IMG/VR virus record: IMGVR_UViG_3300030450_002596
Span: 1-33,621 of that record
From: a virus
Length of the DNA stretch: 33,621 nucleotides
Direction: 5' to 3' (one strand)
Made by a program: the position numbers and the translations under genes. Below, piece after piece: positions 14,962 to 22,801 of the stretch; positions within the stretch are counted from its first letter, which is position 1, and each line of letters begins with the position of its first letter. The notes under the pieces were generated by a model. The model did not search any database. It was not told the origin of the DNA and was given only the letters and a program-made list of their open reading frames with translations.

Positions 14962-15218
14962 AGAAGTAGATACTCCTGTAAATGTAAAAACATTTCCGTT
15001 CTATCGTTTACAGTAAGTGTTTTCAAAAACTTATCAGAGGTATCTCCGTCTATGCAAGTTCTAAGCCATTTGGTAATAGTAGTGTTCATCATCTTAACAT
15101 TACCAACAGTACCATCTTCATTATATTGATATTCTACAGAATCAAGAAGCATATCTCTATCATCTATTGACACATCTTTAAGGACAACTTTCTTGCCAGA
15201 TTCAGTTTTAAATTCCAT
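14937..15218 (-). CDS. Tail assembly chaperone (gpG-like), 93 aa
   Basis: The protein follows an AAAAGGAAAAG ribosome site. It has a short strand region (KVVLKDVSIDDRDML), then a mostly helical body (NDRTEMFLHLQEYLLLGEKKASK), in the slot between tail tube and tape measure that in siphoviruses holds the chaperone. The length is normal for the short form. The downstream frame overlaps its end in -1 and is probably joined to it in a fraction of products. Confidence 0.65.
   Translation of the reverse strand: MEFKTESGKKVVLKDVSIDDRDMLLDSVEYQYNEDGTVGNVKMMNTTITKWLRTCIDGDTSDKFLKTLTVNDRTEMFLHLQEYLLLGEKKASK
14955..14961 (-). other. Candidate -1 slippery site G-GGG-GAG
   Basis: On the coding strand GGGGGAG lies 16-22 bases before the stop of the 93-residue chaperone, with codons CTG GGG GAG. 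The GGG codon can re-pair fully after a -1 slip, the GAG codon only partly, so it is not a canonical X-XXY-YYZ site. A second candidate, GTTTTTA at 14985-14991 (codons TTT TTA), also lies in the overlap window. The exact slip point cannot be set by eye. Confidence 0.35.
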
Positions 15219-15235
15219 TTTCTTTTCCTTTTATT

Positions 15236-15418
15236 TTATTTGGTTTTCTTTACTTCTTTTTTTACTTCTTTAGGTTTATCAAACTTCACATTAGCTTTTT
15301 GACCTGGTCTGTGTCTAACCTTATCCGTTACATCTATCCAATCAGATGGAACTTGATCCACATCTTTGTCATTTACTATTCTAAGTTTTGGAAACCTATC
15401 AACTTTATAATATTTCAT
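15236..15418 (-). CDS. Small Lys-rich protein after the tail tube gene, 60 aa
   Basis: The ATG at 15418 follows GGAGAAATGA. The protein has a short folded part (YYKVDRFPKLRIVNDKDV..DWIDVTDKVRHRPG) and a basic tail (KPKEVKKEVKKTK). It sits 13 bases after the tail tube gene. The gene directly after the major capsid gene has the same plan (54 residues, Lys-rich tail), an echo of the leader shared by the two large proteins. Could be a decoration or assembly factor; unproven. Confidence 0.5.
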   Translation of the reverse strand: MKYYKVDRFPKLRIVNDKDVDQVPSDWIDVTDKVRHRPGQKANVKFDKPKEVKKEVKKTK

Positions 15419-15431
15419 TCATTTCTCCTTT

Positions 15432-16841
15432 TTACGCTGTTGCCCCTACACCTAAGTGTAGAATTTCATAAGTTGCTGCAGCAGGATCAAGAATCTTAGC
15501 TTCAAAATCAATAGAAGCCACATCATCACTCCCTACAGAAGCACTAATTAATTTAGCTTTATGGAATATCCATTGAAGTGTAGCCCCTGCATTTTGCCCT
15601 AAAGTTATATTCTGTGGGAAAACTGCACCTACAGCAGGTAAATTTGTAGGAACATAATCTCCTATATAAAACTGAATATAAGATGTTTGCGCTGGGTCTC
15701 TATGAGCTTCTAGCAATTTATCTGTTTCTGAGTCATATTTAACAGAACCTGCCATTGTCATATTTAGCTCAGGAACAGCTCTAGCAATCACTTCAGGTTC
15801 AGCATTATCACCTTGAGCGCCTAAAAATACTGTTGGTGACTCAAAAGTTAGACTGATGCTGTTAAACAAAGGATTTATACTTGTATAGTCACTTACAAAA
15901 GTAAGATTACCACTAACAGTCCCTGAATTAGCTACTGAGGCTACAAATGTTGTGCCATCAGTTATAGAAACAACATAAGCATTAGTGCCAATATTTGTTC
16001 CCGTAACGGACATTCCTGGTTTTACATTTGCTGTAGAAGCACAAGTAACAGTTGTACTTGAACCACTACCACCCCCTGAACCAACCGTTAAATCAGCATC
16101 AACATCAAATATTTCTAACGATTTGTGTGATTGTTCAGATAGAAACACATTTGTCGCATTAATATCAGTTGCACTTGACATACTAGCTGTTCCTTTAACA
16201 GGTTTATATCTAGTTTTAAAGGTTGCAGAATAATCGTACCTTCCACTTGCAGTTCCCATATCAGCACTCAATGTTAGACTTGTGCATACGCATCCTGCTA
16301 ATTTGTATGAATCAGAATTTGAGCTACCTGCAGGTGACTGAAAATATACTGACAAAGATAAATGCCAATCATTTGCAGTCACAGAAGCCCCATGAGATAT
16401 ATTTGCTGGTTCATATCCACCTGCAGCTAAAGTTATTTCATTATCAGTACCTGATGTTTGTGCAAGTACGCTCTCTGCAAGTATTGGTAAGCTTCCCAAG
16501 TCTAATCTGCCTGATATTGTAAACTCCGTATCTACACCTTTTGAGCTTGAAAACATAGCTCCAAATTCTGCCACTCTACCTGAGCCTGAACGCATTTCAA
16601 ACTCTTGGTTTGGTGTAAAAGTTGGTAATGTAATCCCCTCTACATCTAGTCTTTGAAATTCATCTCCATTACTTGAGGTGTTAAATGTCCCAACAGTATC
16701 ATCTTCAGCAATATATACAGCAAATTGCTTCCCTGAGAATGTCGTCGCATTAGCAGATCCACCATAATCTGCCATCTGAAGGTGGTTTCCAGCATAACCA
16801 TTATGCACCCACCCTTGTATATTGTTTAATAGCTTATTCAT
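15432..16841 (-). CDS. Major tail (tube) protein, 469 aa, with capsid-like N-terminal leader
   Basis: The ATG follows AAAGGAG. Residues 1-24 are almost the same as the start of the major capsid protein: identical at 19 of 24 positions, including GWVHNG at 10-15 and LQMA at 21-24. The rest is beta-rich. A Gly/Ser linker (VGSGGGSGSS) near residue 255 leads into a small beta domain (VKPGMSVTGTNIGTNAYVV) of the kind inserted as decoration in phage tube proteins. Position before the chaperones and tape measure supports tail tube. The leader is the odd part: it is not expected from a shared fold. Confidence 0.75.
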   Translation of the reverse strand: MNKLLNNIQGWVHNGYAGNHLQMADYGGSANATTFSGKQFAVYIAEDDTVGTFNTSSNGDEFQRLDVEGITLPTFTPNQEFEMRSGSGRVAEFGAMFSSSKGVDTEFTISGRLDLGSLPILAESVLAQTSGTDNEITLAAGGYEPANISHGASVTANDWHLSLSVYFQSPAGSSNSDSYKLAGCVCTSLTLSADMGTASGRYDYSATFKTRYKPVKGTASMSSATDINATNVFLSEQSHKSLEIFDVDADLTVGSGGGSGSSTTVTCASTANVKPGMSVTGTNIGTNAYVVSITDGTTFVASVANSGTVSGNLTFVSDYTSINPLFNSISLTFESPTVFLGAQGDNAEPEVIARAVPELNMTMAGSVKYDSETDKLLEAHRDPAQTSYIQFYIGDYVPTNLPAVGAVFPQNITLGQNAGATLQWIFHKAKLISASVGSDDVASIDFEAKILDPAAATYEILHLGVGATA

Positions 16842-16861
16842 TTTTTTTCTCCTTTATGTAT

Positions 16862-17299
16862 TTAGCTCATGTTCCCTGTATGTTGCCCTCTCCATATCAT
16901 TTCCACAACATATTCGTTCTCGTCTTCCAATGTATCTAATGTAGTTGAATCAATCCTTGTATTCAACGCCTTTGTTGAGTCGGCTAGGGTCATGATCAAA
17001 TTATCGTGAATTAAAGCCTCAATCCTCGATACATATCTTAACACATGGTCAAGCGAAGTCTTTTTTATATTTTTATCTAAAAAATAATAATAAATATTTA
17101 TAGTAAATTCTCTAGTTTCAGAATTAGCTTTAAATTCAACCAATTCAGATCCTTGAGGTTCTAGTCTAATAAATTGCGTTCCTGCCTGTACTGATTCATT
17201 CCCTATATATACAGGAACTGCGCCCTTAAATTCTGTTCTTAAAATGTTCTGTAATTTATCAAGAATATTCTTAAAGTTGTTAGTAAAAGTTACAGCCAT
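16862..17299 (-). CDS. Tail terminator / tail completion protein candidate, 145 aa
   Basis: The 145-residue protein has an N-terminal helix (NNFKNILDKLQNILRTEF), then alternating strands with VPVYIGNE and FTINIYYYFLD, and a second helix region, the alpha-beta layout of small tail terminator proteins of the gpU or HK97 gp10-neighbour type. It lies between the connector-like protein and the tail tube protein, the usual place. It starts two bases after the upstream stop. No diagnostic motif. Confidence 0.5.
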   Translation of the reverse strand: MAVTFTNNFKNILDKLQNILRTEFKGAVPVYIGNESVQAGTQFIRLEPQGSELVEFKANSETREFTINIYYYFLDKNIKKTSLDHVLRYVSRIEALIHDNLIMTLADSTKALNTRIDSTTLDTLEDENEYVVEMIWRGQHTGNMS

Positions 17300-17301
17300 T
17301 A

Positions 17302-18555
17302 TTAAATTCTTCCAGTTCTAGTCATTTTTATTCCTTTTAAGTCGCTGGTATCAACTTCTTCATACATTCCTCTTACTTCAACTTCCCATTCATCTGTCGC
17401 AACAGCTTCTGAAGCATCTGTAGTTCCAGCGAATCTAATTTCCAGACCATAAGCTAAAGTCTGATAATCTCCAGTTATTTTCTCATCATCTACGACTTTG
17501 TTTTGTTTTAATCCATCGCTATCTTTTACCCATACATTATATGTTGCTGTGCCTATAGCTCCAGCATCTTCTATTTCTAATTTAACTAAGTCATAATCAA
17601 CACCACCAGCTCTACCTCTAAAATCTACTGGTCTAATAGCTCCAGTGTAAGTAACATCTCTAAGTACACCCCTAGAAGCATCTCCTGTGTTCTGCCAAGA
17701 TAGTGCTGCCCTACCTTCATTTAAAAGCTGTACATTATTATCAGCTTCTTCCATTATTGCCGCAGCTAATTCAGATGTAGGGTCTTTAGTTCTAACCATA
17801 AAAGCAGCAGCGTATAGTGATGCTGTTCTTACTATCATATAGTCAAAGTTCCCATTTTTATCTTTTAGCTGATTCTTTGGGAGCTTAGGATCAAGTCTTG
17901 AATCTAAATATCTACTTGCATCTGTTCTGAATTGGGTTACCATATCAGTGAAATCTTCGCCTGCCTCTAGCAAGTAATCGGCTGGTTCGTTTGCATCGCC
18001 AACATTACTTACTATAAGTATAGATAAGTCCAAAGACGAATCATATACAAAACTCAAAGCATCTATCCCCCCTGAAGAAGCATCACCAACATCAACACTT
18101 GCATCCACTATCTTATAGACACTTGAATCTACTGCATGGTGATGTGCGGTTGTATGAAATAAACCCCTATTAGTAGCTGCTGTTGCCACAGCCAAAGTAT
18201 CGCCATCAGTAACTGCTGTCACACGCATATATTCGTTATTAATTTTAATTATATCATTTGCTGCAAAAGCGCTTGTATCATCTACATCTATGTTTACATT
18301 ATCTGGTGTAATGGCAGTTTTAACTTGAGTTGTTTCAGTTGTGTTGAAGGCTATATTGTTAATTTTTGCGCCATCCCAAAATAAATTATATACACGTCCA
18401 GTATTGTTAGCAAAATATAAATCAATACTTGTATCCAGCCAATTATCTATGGCTTTTGTCCACCCATAAACTGGAGTCTTGCCATCAAACTCATCTAACT
18501 GAGGAAATACTCTCTTTAATTCTTTGTGCGTGCAATATATTGGTGCTGATGCCAT
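17302..18555 (-). CDS. Head-tail connector-like structural protein, 417 aa
   Basis: The start (CTHKELKRVFPQLDEFDGK) and the helical centre (VRTASLYAAAFMVRTKDPTS, then EEADNNVQLLNEGRAALSW) resemble adaptor proteins of the gp6 type that dock under the portal. A beta module is inserted at about residues 78-147 (VDDTSAFAANDIIKINNEYM to HTTAHHHAVD) and is also present in the next structural gene upstream (18663-20216). The C-terminal part is again beta-rich. The ribosome site AGGAGATAAAT overlaps the preceding small gene's end. Confidence 0.55.
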   Translation of the reverse strand: MASAPIYCTHKELKRVFPQLDEFDGKTPVYGWTKAIDNWLDTSIDLYFANNTGRVYNLFWDGAKINNIAFNTTETTQVKTAITPDNVNIDVDDTSAFAANDIIKINNEYMRVTAVTDGDTLAVATAATNRGLFHTTAHHHAVDSSVYKIVDASVDVGDASSGGIDALSFVYDSSLDLSILIVSNVGDANEPADYLLEAGEDFTDMVTQFRTDASRYLDSRLDPKLPKNQLKDKNGNFDYMIVRTASLYAAAFMVRTKDPTSELAAAIMEEADNNVQLLNEGRAALSWQNTGDASRGVLRDVTYTGAIRPVDFRGRAGGVDYDLVKLEIEDAGAIGTATYNVWVKDSDGLKQNKVVDDEKITGDYQTLAYGLEIRFAGTTDASEAVATDEWEVEVRGMYEEVDTSDLKGIKMTRTGRI

Positions 18556-18557
18556 AT

Positions 18558-18653
18558 TTATCTCCTCTTAATGGATTTTCTTTTCATTTTCATTTTCTTA
18601 GACTTCTTAGGTCTTCCTCTTTTTTTTCCGTATGTACCTTTACCGTATGGCAT
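18558..18653 (-). CDS. Tiny basic protein, 31 aa
   Basis: Start ATG 18653 follows TAGGAGATAATT. The product begins MPYGKGTYG and is then nearly all Lys and Arg with a GRPKKSKK segment, an AT-hook-like core. It ends three bases before the connector start. It is probably a DNA- or RNA-binding or virion-packaged peptide. Very short basic proteins with this MPYGKGTYG start are, to my memory, common beside structural genes in marine-type phages, though I cannot verify that here. Confidence 0.65.
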   Translation of the reverse strand: MPYGKGTYGKKRGRPKKSKKMKMKRKSIKRR

Positions 18654-18662
18654 AATTATCTC

Positions 18663-20216
18663 CTAAAATGTTTCTATTTTTAATACTGCGTTACCTTTTT
18701 GCTGTGGGGTATTCCCAAGCACTTCAATAAGCGAATTAATTTTAGCTGAATCTGTTGCATCTTGTTTTCCAGATAGTGGAGAATTGTACAATGCGCTAAC
18801 AACAAATTCTGCATTAGGACAACTACTAATAGTCCAATCTACAGCTCCAGTTTCATAATTAATACTTCCAACGTCAGAACCTCTATACATCAGTATTCCA
18901 TATCCATTATCTCTTACAAATATATCTTTATAAGATGTTGAATAAGTTACTGAGTCGTAAGCAGTATCAACCTCAAGTCTAGCAGCTACCGCACTTGGAA
19001 TACTAGCCAATGCTGGGATTCTTCCATTTGCTTGAGCTAGGAATCTAACTGATGCTCCACTACCACTTGTTCCAGCAGTTAAAGCTATTGCCGAAGTTGA
19101 AAGTTTAGTTTGAGATTCAAATATAACATCTCCGTCTTTGATAGACACATTTACTTTCTTTTCAAATAAGTTTCCTGCTGTGTAGTAAGCTGTATCTAAA
19201 GCATTTTGTATTTTTTCTATTAATCCATTTGATCCACCAAACTTGGTATTACTTGAATCTGTTGTAAAATTAATTTCAAGAGCAGAGCCACCATCTGCCG
19301 CTACCGTTAGATAATATGCGGTTGAAGCAGTTAGACCAGTTTCTGTATTTGGCGTAATATCAGATAAGCCAAGACCTTGATAGCCTTTAGTATAAAACTG
19401 TATTGCTACTGAGCCTGGAGTTATACCGCATAGTGCTGAGGATGTTCTTCCATATCCAAAGAAATTCATAGCCTTAAATCTGCCACGACCATCTGTCTGA
19501 GCTACACTATACCTATCATAATCGTGATAAGCGTTAAAAAATGGAAGCCTAACAGCTACATCATCAGCGTGAGTTGCACCCGTAGATCCATGAACGCCTC
19601 TTTTTACTGTGATTGTACTATTAGCCAAGTCAGCTCCAGTGCCAACTGTCAATACTTCAAGTATTTCATTCTCAAGCCTAATTAAATCTCCAGCCCTAAG
19701 AAATTTAGAGTGTCCATTTTCTAAATATATAGTTGTGACTGTTGCATCTGAAGCAACATCTCCAGATGTGGCTGTGTCTATATCTGCTGTAGAATCAACG
19801 TATTCATTAGAGTTTGGAGCTGTTGATGTAACTACATCGCCTTCATATAGGTCTGTGTCAGCATCGGTCATTATTCCTCTAACTGCTGGCATCGTGATTA
19901 CTTCCCCAGGGCTTAATAAGAAATGTAAGAAGTTTTCGTTTCCAATAGTATCTTCATCTGTCCATTGTTGAAATCCAAAAATTGCTATAGCTGGGAAGCT
20001 TCCAGTATTAGAAACCTTAACCATAGAAATATCGCCAGACTTTTGCGCTGAAGCGCTAGCATCTTTACTTATGTCTAATAATAAATCGTTAGTTGTTGCG
20101 CTATATGCCAAGGACTTACTAACTGAAGATATGGGCTTCTTAGCTTTTCTACCTTTACCCCTAATACCTTCAAAGCCGCCTGAAGCGCCTGCTGTTGTTG
20201 TTGCTCCATAACCCAT
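18663..20216 (-). CDS. Virion structural protein, 517 aa
   Basis: The Ser-, Thr- and Ala-rich beta protein starts after AGGAGAAGAATT. It includes the module LRAGDLIRLENEILEVLTVG...VKRGVHGSTGATHADDVAVRL at about residues 172-228, matching the insert in the connector-like protein, and a later segment with a Gly-rich core. It has no enzymatic motif. Position between fibre-like proteins and the connector suggests a neck, decoration or tail appendage role. No family identified with confidence. Confidence 0.55.
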   Translation of the reverse strand: MGYGATTTAGASGGFEGIRGKGRKAKKPISSVSKSLAYSATTNDLLLDISKDASASAQKSGDISMVKVSNTGSFPAIAIFGFQQWTDEDTIGNENFLHFLLSPGEVITMPAVRGIMTDADTDLYEGDVVTSTAPNSNEYVDSTADIDTATSGDVASDATVTTIYLENGHSKFLRAGDLIRLENEILEVLTVGTGADLANSTITVKRGVHGSTGATHADDVAVRLPFFNAYHDYDRYSVAQTDGRGRFKAMNFFGYGRTSSALCGITPGSVAIQFYTKGYQGLGLSDITPNTETGLTASTAYYLTVAADGGSALEINFTTDSSNTKFGGSNGLIEKIQNALDTAYYTAGNLFEKKVNVSIKDGDVIFESQTKLSTSAIALTAGTSGSGASVRFLAQANGRIPALASIPSAVAARLEVDTAYDSVTYSTSYKDIFVRDNGYGILMYRGSDVGSINYETGAVDWTISSCPNAEFVVSALYNSPLSGKQDATDSAKINSLIEVLGNTPQQKGNAVLKIETF

Positions 20217-20226
20217 AATTCTTCTC

Positions 20227-21018
20227 CTACGTTAAATGATATTTTACTGTTAATTGTACCGAATAATCAGAATTAATACTATCTGATCTAAAAAATGCTA
20301 AAATTACCTTTCCTGACGAAACTGCTGCGCTATCTACTGTCCAAGAACCAGTATATGCTTGTTCATTACCTGCGTTAGTTACATCATTGTTGTGTGCCAA
20401 TAATGTTCCATTTGATAGGGCAGATGTTGATCCGCTTGTAAAATCATAGCTAAATAAGTGCATCCGAGTTGTATCTCCAGTTGCGTTATCTGCACCTTCT
20501 ATACTTATTACAGAATCTATACTTATATCGTCCATTACATACCAAAGGCAAGGGACAATGTCTGTAGCCATCTGTTTATTTGAGTCTGCTGTTGTAAACG
20601 AGGTAGCAGGATCAGTTCCAGTTCCAAACGCAGGAATACCAGTTAAGGCATTATTATAATTATCTCCTGCAAATGCAAGTGGATGATGAGTATTCGCTAA
20701 ATAAGCTGATGCCCCTCCACTTCTTATGGCAAAGGTAGCATACTGAGTATTTACATCGTTCCCCAAAGCATTAACCCTACTATCTGTAGTATTAACATCA
20801 AATAATGTTGTGCCACTATTGTTGGTAACTAAAAATGTTGCAGCAGTATTATCATTGACTGGTTGAACCCCAAATATATCATCACTAATACTTACTGCTG
20901 TCTGATTCCCTTCTCCATCTCTTATTCTTCTCGTTGTTGCATCTACACCATTATTTGAATTATCAACTTGCAATAAGTCCTTATATGTATCTGCTAATGT
21001 TTTTCCAGTTAAACTCAT
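20227..21018 (-). CDS. Fibre-like virion protein, 263 aa
   Basis: The protein starts MSLTGKTLADTYKDLLQVDN, with a helix that looks like a trimer-forming or attachment segment, followed by GVDATTRRIRDGEGNQTAVSIS, a motif seen at the start of phage fibre and head-fibre proteins. The rest is beta-rich, ending YSVQLTVKYHLT. It lies directly downstream of the other fibre-like gene with a strong AGGGAGAT site. A receptor-binding or head-fibre role is plausible; the ligand is unknown. Confidence 0.55.
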   Translation of the reverse strand: MSLTGKTLADTYKDLLQVDNSNNGVDATTRRIRDGEGNQTAVSISDDIFGVQPVNDNTAATFLVTNNSGTTLFDVNTTDSRVNALGNDVNTQYATFAIRSGGASAYLANTHHPLAFAGDNYNNALTGIPAFGTGTDPATSFTTADSNKQMATDIVPCLWYVMDDISIDSVISIEGADNATGDTTRMHLFSYDFTSGSTSALSNGTLLAHNNDVTNAGNEQAYTGSWTVDSAAVSSGKVILAFFRSDSINSDYSVQLTVKYHLT

Positions 21019-21027
21019 ATATCTCCC

Positions 21028-21690
21028 TTATTGACCATCATATATTGATGATGGTAATATTGTTGCCTTTATAATAAATGGATGCTCACCTATACCATGC
21101 GATGCTCTATACCCATAAGTTAAATAGGCAGTTTTAGTTACACCCGCAGTTGAAAAGCCTATCCAAAATTCGTTATTCTCCCCAACTGAAGCTAATTGAC
21201 TTGCACCTAAAACAAATTTAATGGTTTTTAAGTGGTCATCAACTTCATCGTCTGTGAAAAATACTCCATTCCCATCATATTCAAGATTCGATGCAACCGC
21301 ACTATATGTAGAGCTATCACTTAAACCAACCTCAATCCTTGTATCTGTACTATTTGCATTTATTAAAAATGTCGCCTCTATCTCAACGCTTTCAGTAGAT
21401 GGCGTTATGAATGAAACTTTATGTGTCGCATCTTCAACTGTTAATGAGTTTTGTATCTCAAAACTACTTGTGCTAGTTAAATCTCCTTCTAGCCTTGTAT
21501 ATCCTATAATTTTACCTGCAAAATCATTGTCATCAACATATTTCTTTGTCGCAACGTGATAATCATCTGTCGGGTCTTTTTCCACAAACACATCATTGTC
21601 TGCAAGAAGAAGTCCAGTAGAGTCTTCTCCAACCTTAACTGGTTTTTTATCTGAAGCTAATTTATTTTCTAATGATAAAGCCCTAGCCAT
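21028..21690 (-). CDS. Tail or head fibre-like protein, 220 aa
   Basis: The N-terminal region contains DPTDDYHVATKKYVDD (about residues 38-53), a repeat found in many phage fibres (DPTx2xxVATKKYVD). The rest is a beta-rich, soluble domain ending ILPSSIYDGQ. I use ATG 21690, which overlaps the previous stop (TGATG); the TTG three bases upstream is less likely. It follows the lysis and membrane protein cluster and starts the fibre pair. Confidence 0.65.
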   Translation of the reverse strand: MARALSLENKLASDKKPVKVGEDSTGLLLADNDVFVEKDPTDDYHVATKKYVDDNDFAGKIIGYTRLEGDLTSTSSFEIQNSLTVEDATHKVSFITPSTESVEIEATFLINANSTDTRIEVGLSDSSTYSAVASNLEYDGNGVFFTDDEVDDHLKTIKFVLGASQLASVGENNEFWIGFSTAGVTKTAYLTYGYRASHGIGEHPFIIKATILPSSIYDGQ

Positions 21691-21911
21691 CAATCTGTGC
21701 CTTCATAATTTTTCATACCTTTGAACTGCTCGACAAATGTTTTTGTCTCTAAATCTTCTAATCTTTTATGTATCTTATTTAGCTGGCTTTTTTCAAAGAG
21801 AGGGGAATGAGATTCATTCTCAAGCTTAGTTAATCTCTTATGAATGTTTATCATCCCCTCATCTACTTGCCATATAGGGAAAAGTTTATTTGCCAGCCAC
21901 CTTATTATCAC
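21690..21911 (-). CDS. Small coiled-coil protein, 73 aa
   Basis: It starts at GTG 21911 inside the end of the preceding gene. The N-terminus has a short hydrophobic patch (IIRWLANKLFPIW), followed by two similar heptad-rich segments: NIHKRLTKLENE and KIHKRLEDLETK. The repeat of the IHKRL unit suggests a small coiled coil, possibly anchored to the inner membrane. It belongs to the cluster of holin-like genes. Function unknown. Confidence 0.5.
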   Translation of the reverse strand: MIIRWLANKLFPIWQVDEGMINIHKRLTKLENESHSPLFEKSQLNKIHKRLEDLETKTFVEQFKGMKNYEGTD

Positions 21912-22194
21912 TTCTAAGTCCCTTTATAAAACCTCTAATTACAGAGCCGAAAATATTATCTACTAAATCTATAAACCATGGCTCTATTGTCTTATTCCAA
22001 ACCTTTTTAGTGATACTCCATTTATTTAAACCTAATGTCATTACCCTGCCAATACTCTCAAAGGCAGTTTCAATGACTGAGCAGATATGCTCGTTGGGTA
22101 TCTTCTTTAATACCCATAATACGATAGCTGATCCGCCACCGCCTACTATTAAACCTGAATTTTCACCTAACATTCCTAATACTGAATCTAACAT
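21886..22194 (-). CDS. Holin-like membrane protein candidate, 102 aa
   Basis: The protein has a hydrophobic segment near residues 12-30 (NSGLIVGGGGSAIVLWVLKK) and an amphipathic C-terminal half with a basic end (LRSDNKVAGK). One N-terminal transmembrane helix is clear; a second is weak. It is one of four neighbouring small membrane or coiled-coil genes beside the lysozyme and phosphoesterase, so a role in lysis is likely, but holins are too diverse to name one. Confidence 0.5.
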   Translation of the reverse strand: MLDSVLGMLGENSGLIVGGGGSAIVLWVLKKIPNEHICSVIETAFESIGRVMTLGLNKWSITKKVWNKTIEPWFIDLVDNIFGSVIRGFIKGLRSDNKVAGK

Positions 22195-22208
22195 ACGTTA
22201 TCTCCTTT

Positions 22209-22505
22209 TTAATAATCTTTGTGTCGTTTATTCATAAACTTCTCTTTAAGTCCATTTCCACTCATAGATGCGAGTATCTCAACTATTGCTCTATAACTCG
22301 CCTTTATATCTCTTTGTTCAAGCTGATTAACCTTACTCTGGTCTATCAGTTTTATTACTATGCCTTCCAATCTTGTGAAACTTTCTCTTAGCTCTGTTTG
22401 TAGCTCGTTTTGTATAAACTGATTTTGTCTATTGACATACCAGGCTAGACCAAGAACCCCTAAGACTGGGAGACCAAACTCTTGTAGTATTGAAAGAAAA
22501 TCCAA
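22209..22505 (-). CDS. Holin-like protein with one N-terminal membrane helix, 98 aa
   Basis: The N-terminus (FLSILQEFGLPVLGVLGLAW) is a single membrane segment followed by a helical, coiled-coil region (LQTELRESFTRLEGIVIKLI) and a charged end. This resembles BhlA/UviB-type holin-like proteins in layout. It touches the next upstream gene end to end, with no intergenic space. Confidence 0.55.
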   Translation of the reverse strand: MDFLSILQEFGLPVLGVLGLAWYVNRQNQFIQNELQTELRESFTRLEGIVIKLIDQSKVNQLEQRDIKASYRAIVEILASMSGNGLKEKFMNKRHKDY

Positions 22506-22766
22506 CTACATCTCCATAATTAATGTCTCTAGTCGGTCAAATCGTTTCATAACTTCATCAATCTTTGTTTCTATCCTTTCTTGACCTACTTCCAAACTTT
22601 GAATCTTATTTCTATTGGTTTGAATACTCTTTGATTTATCTTCATTGTCTGAAGCAATAGAGTCTATTTTATTTACCATAGCGCCTTGCGTGTATATGCA
22701 AGTAATTAAAACAGTCAATATGGTAAAAATAGTTCCAATAGATATTTTCTTATCTATCATTTTCAT
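22506..22766 (-). CDS. Membrane-anchored coiled-coil protein, 86 aa (holin or spanin-like)
   Basis: Residues ~8-28 (ISIGTIFTILTVLITCIYTQ) form one membrane helix. The rest is a coiled coil with Lys/Glu heptads (IQTNRNKIQSLEVGQERIET), as in small spanin or antiholin partners. No lipobox is seen, so an o-spanin is not supported. It stands between the phosphoesterase and the holin-like genes. Confidence 0.5.
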   Translation of the reverse strand: MKMIDKKISIGTIFTILTVLITCIYTQGAMVNKIDSIASDNEDKSKSIQTNRNKIQSLEVGQERIETKIDEVMKRFDRLETLIMEM

Positions 22767-22801
22767 AAAACCTCACCATTGGTGTGTGACTTGAAGTCCA
22801 C

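Noticed and set aside
14719-15129. 136-residue forward ORF over the tail chaperone region
   Set aside because: Antisense to the chaperone and its frameshift extension, no start signal.
22506-22766. Outer spanin (lipoprotein) reading of the membrane coiled-coil gene
   Set aside because: No lipobox (L-x-x-C) with a signal peptide; the single Cys lies within the membrane helix, so only a generic holin or spanin-like call is made.
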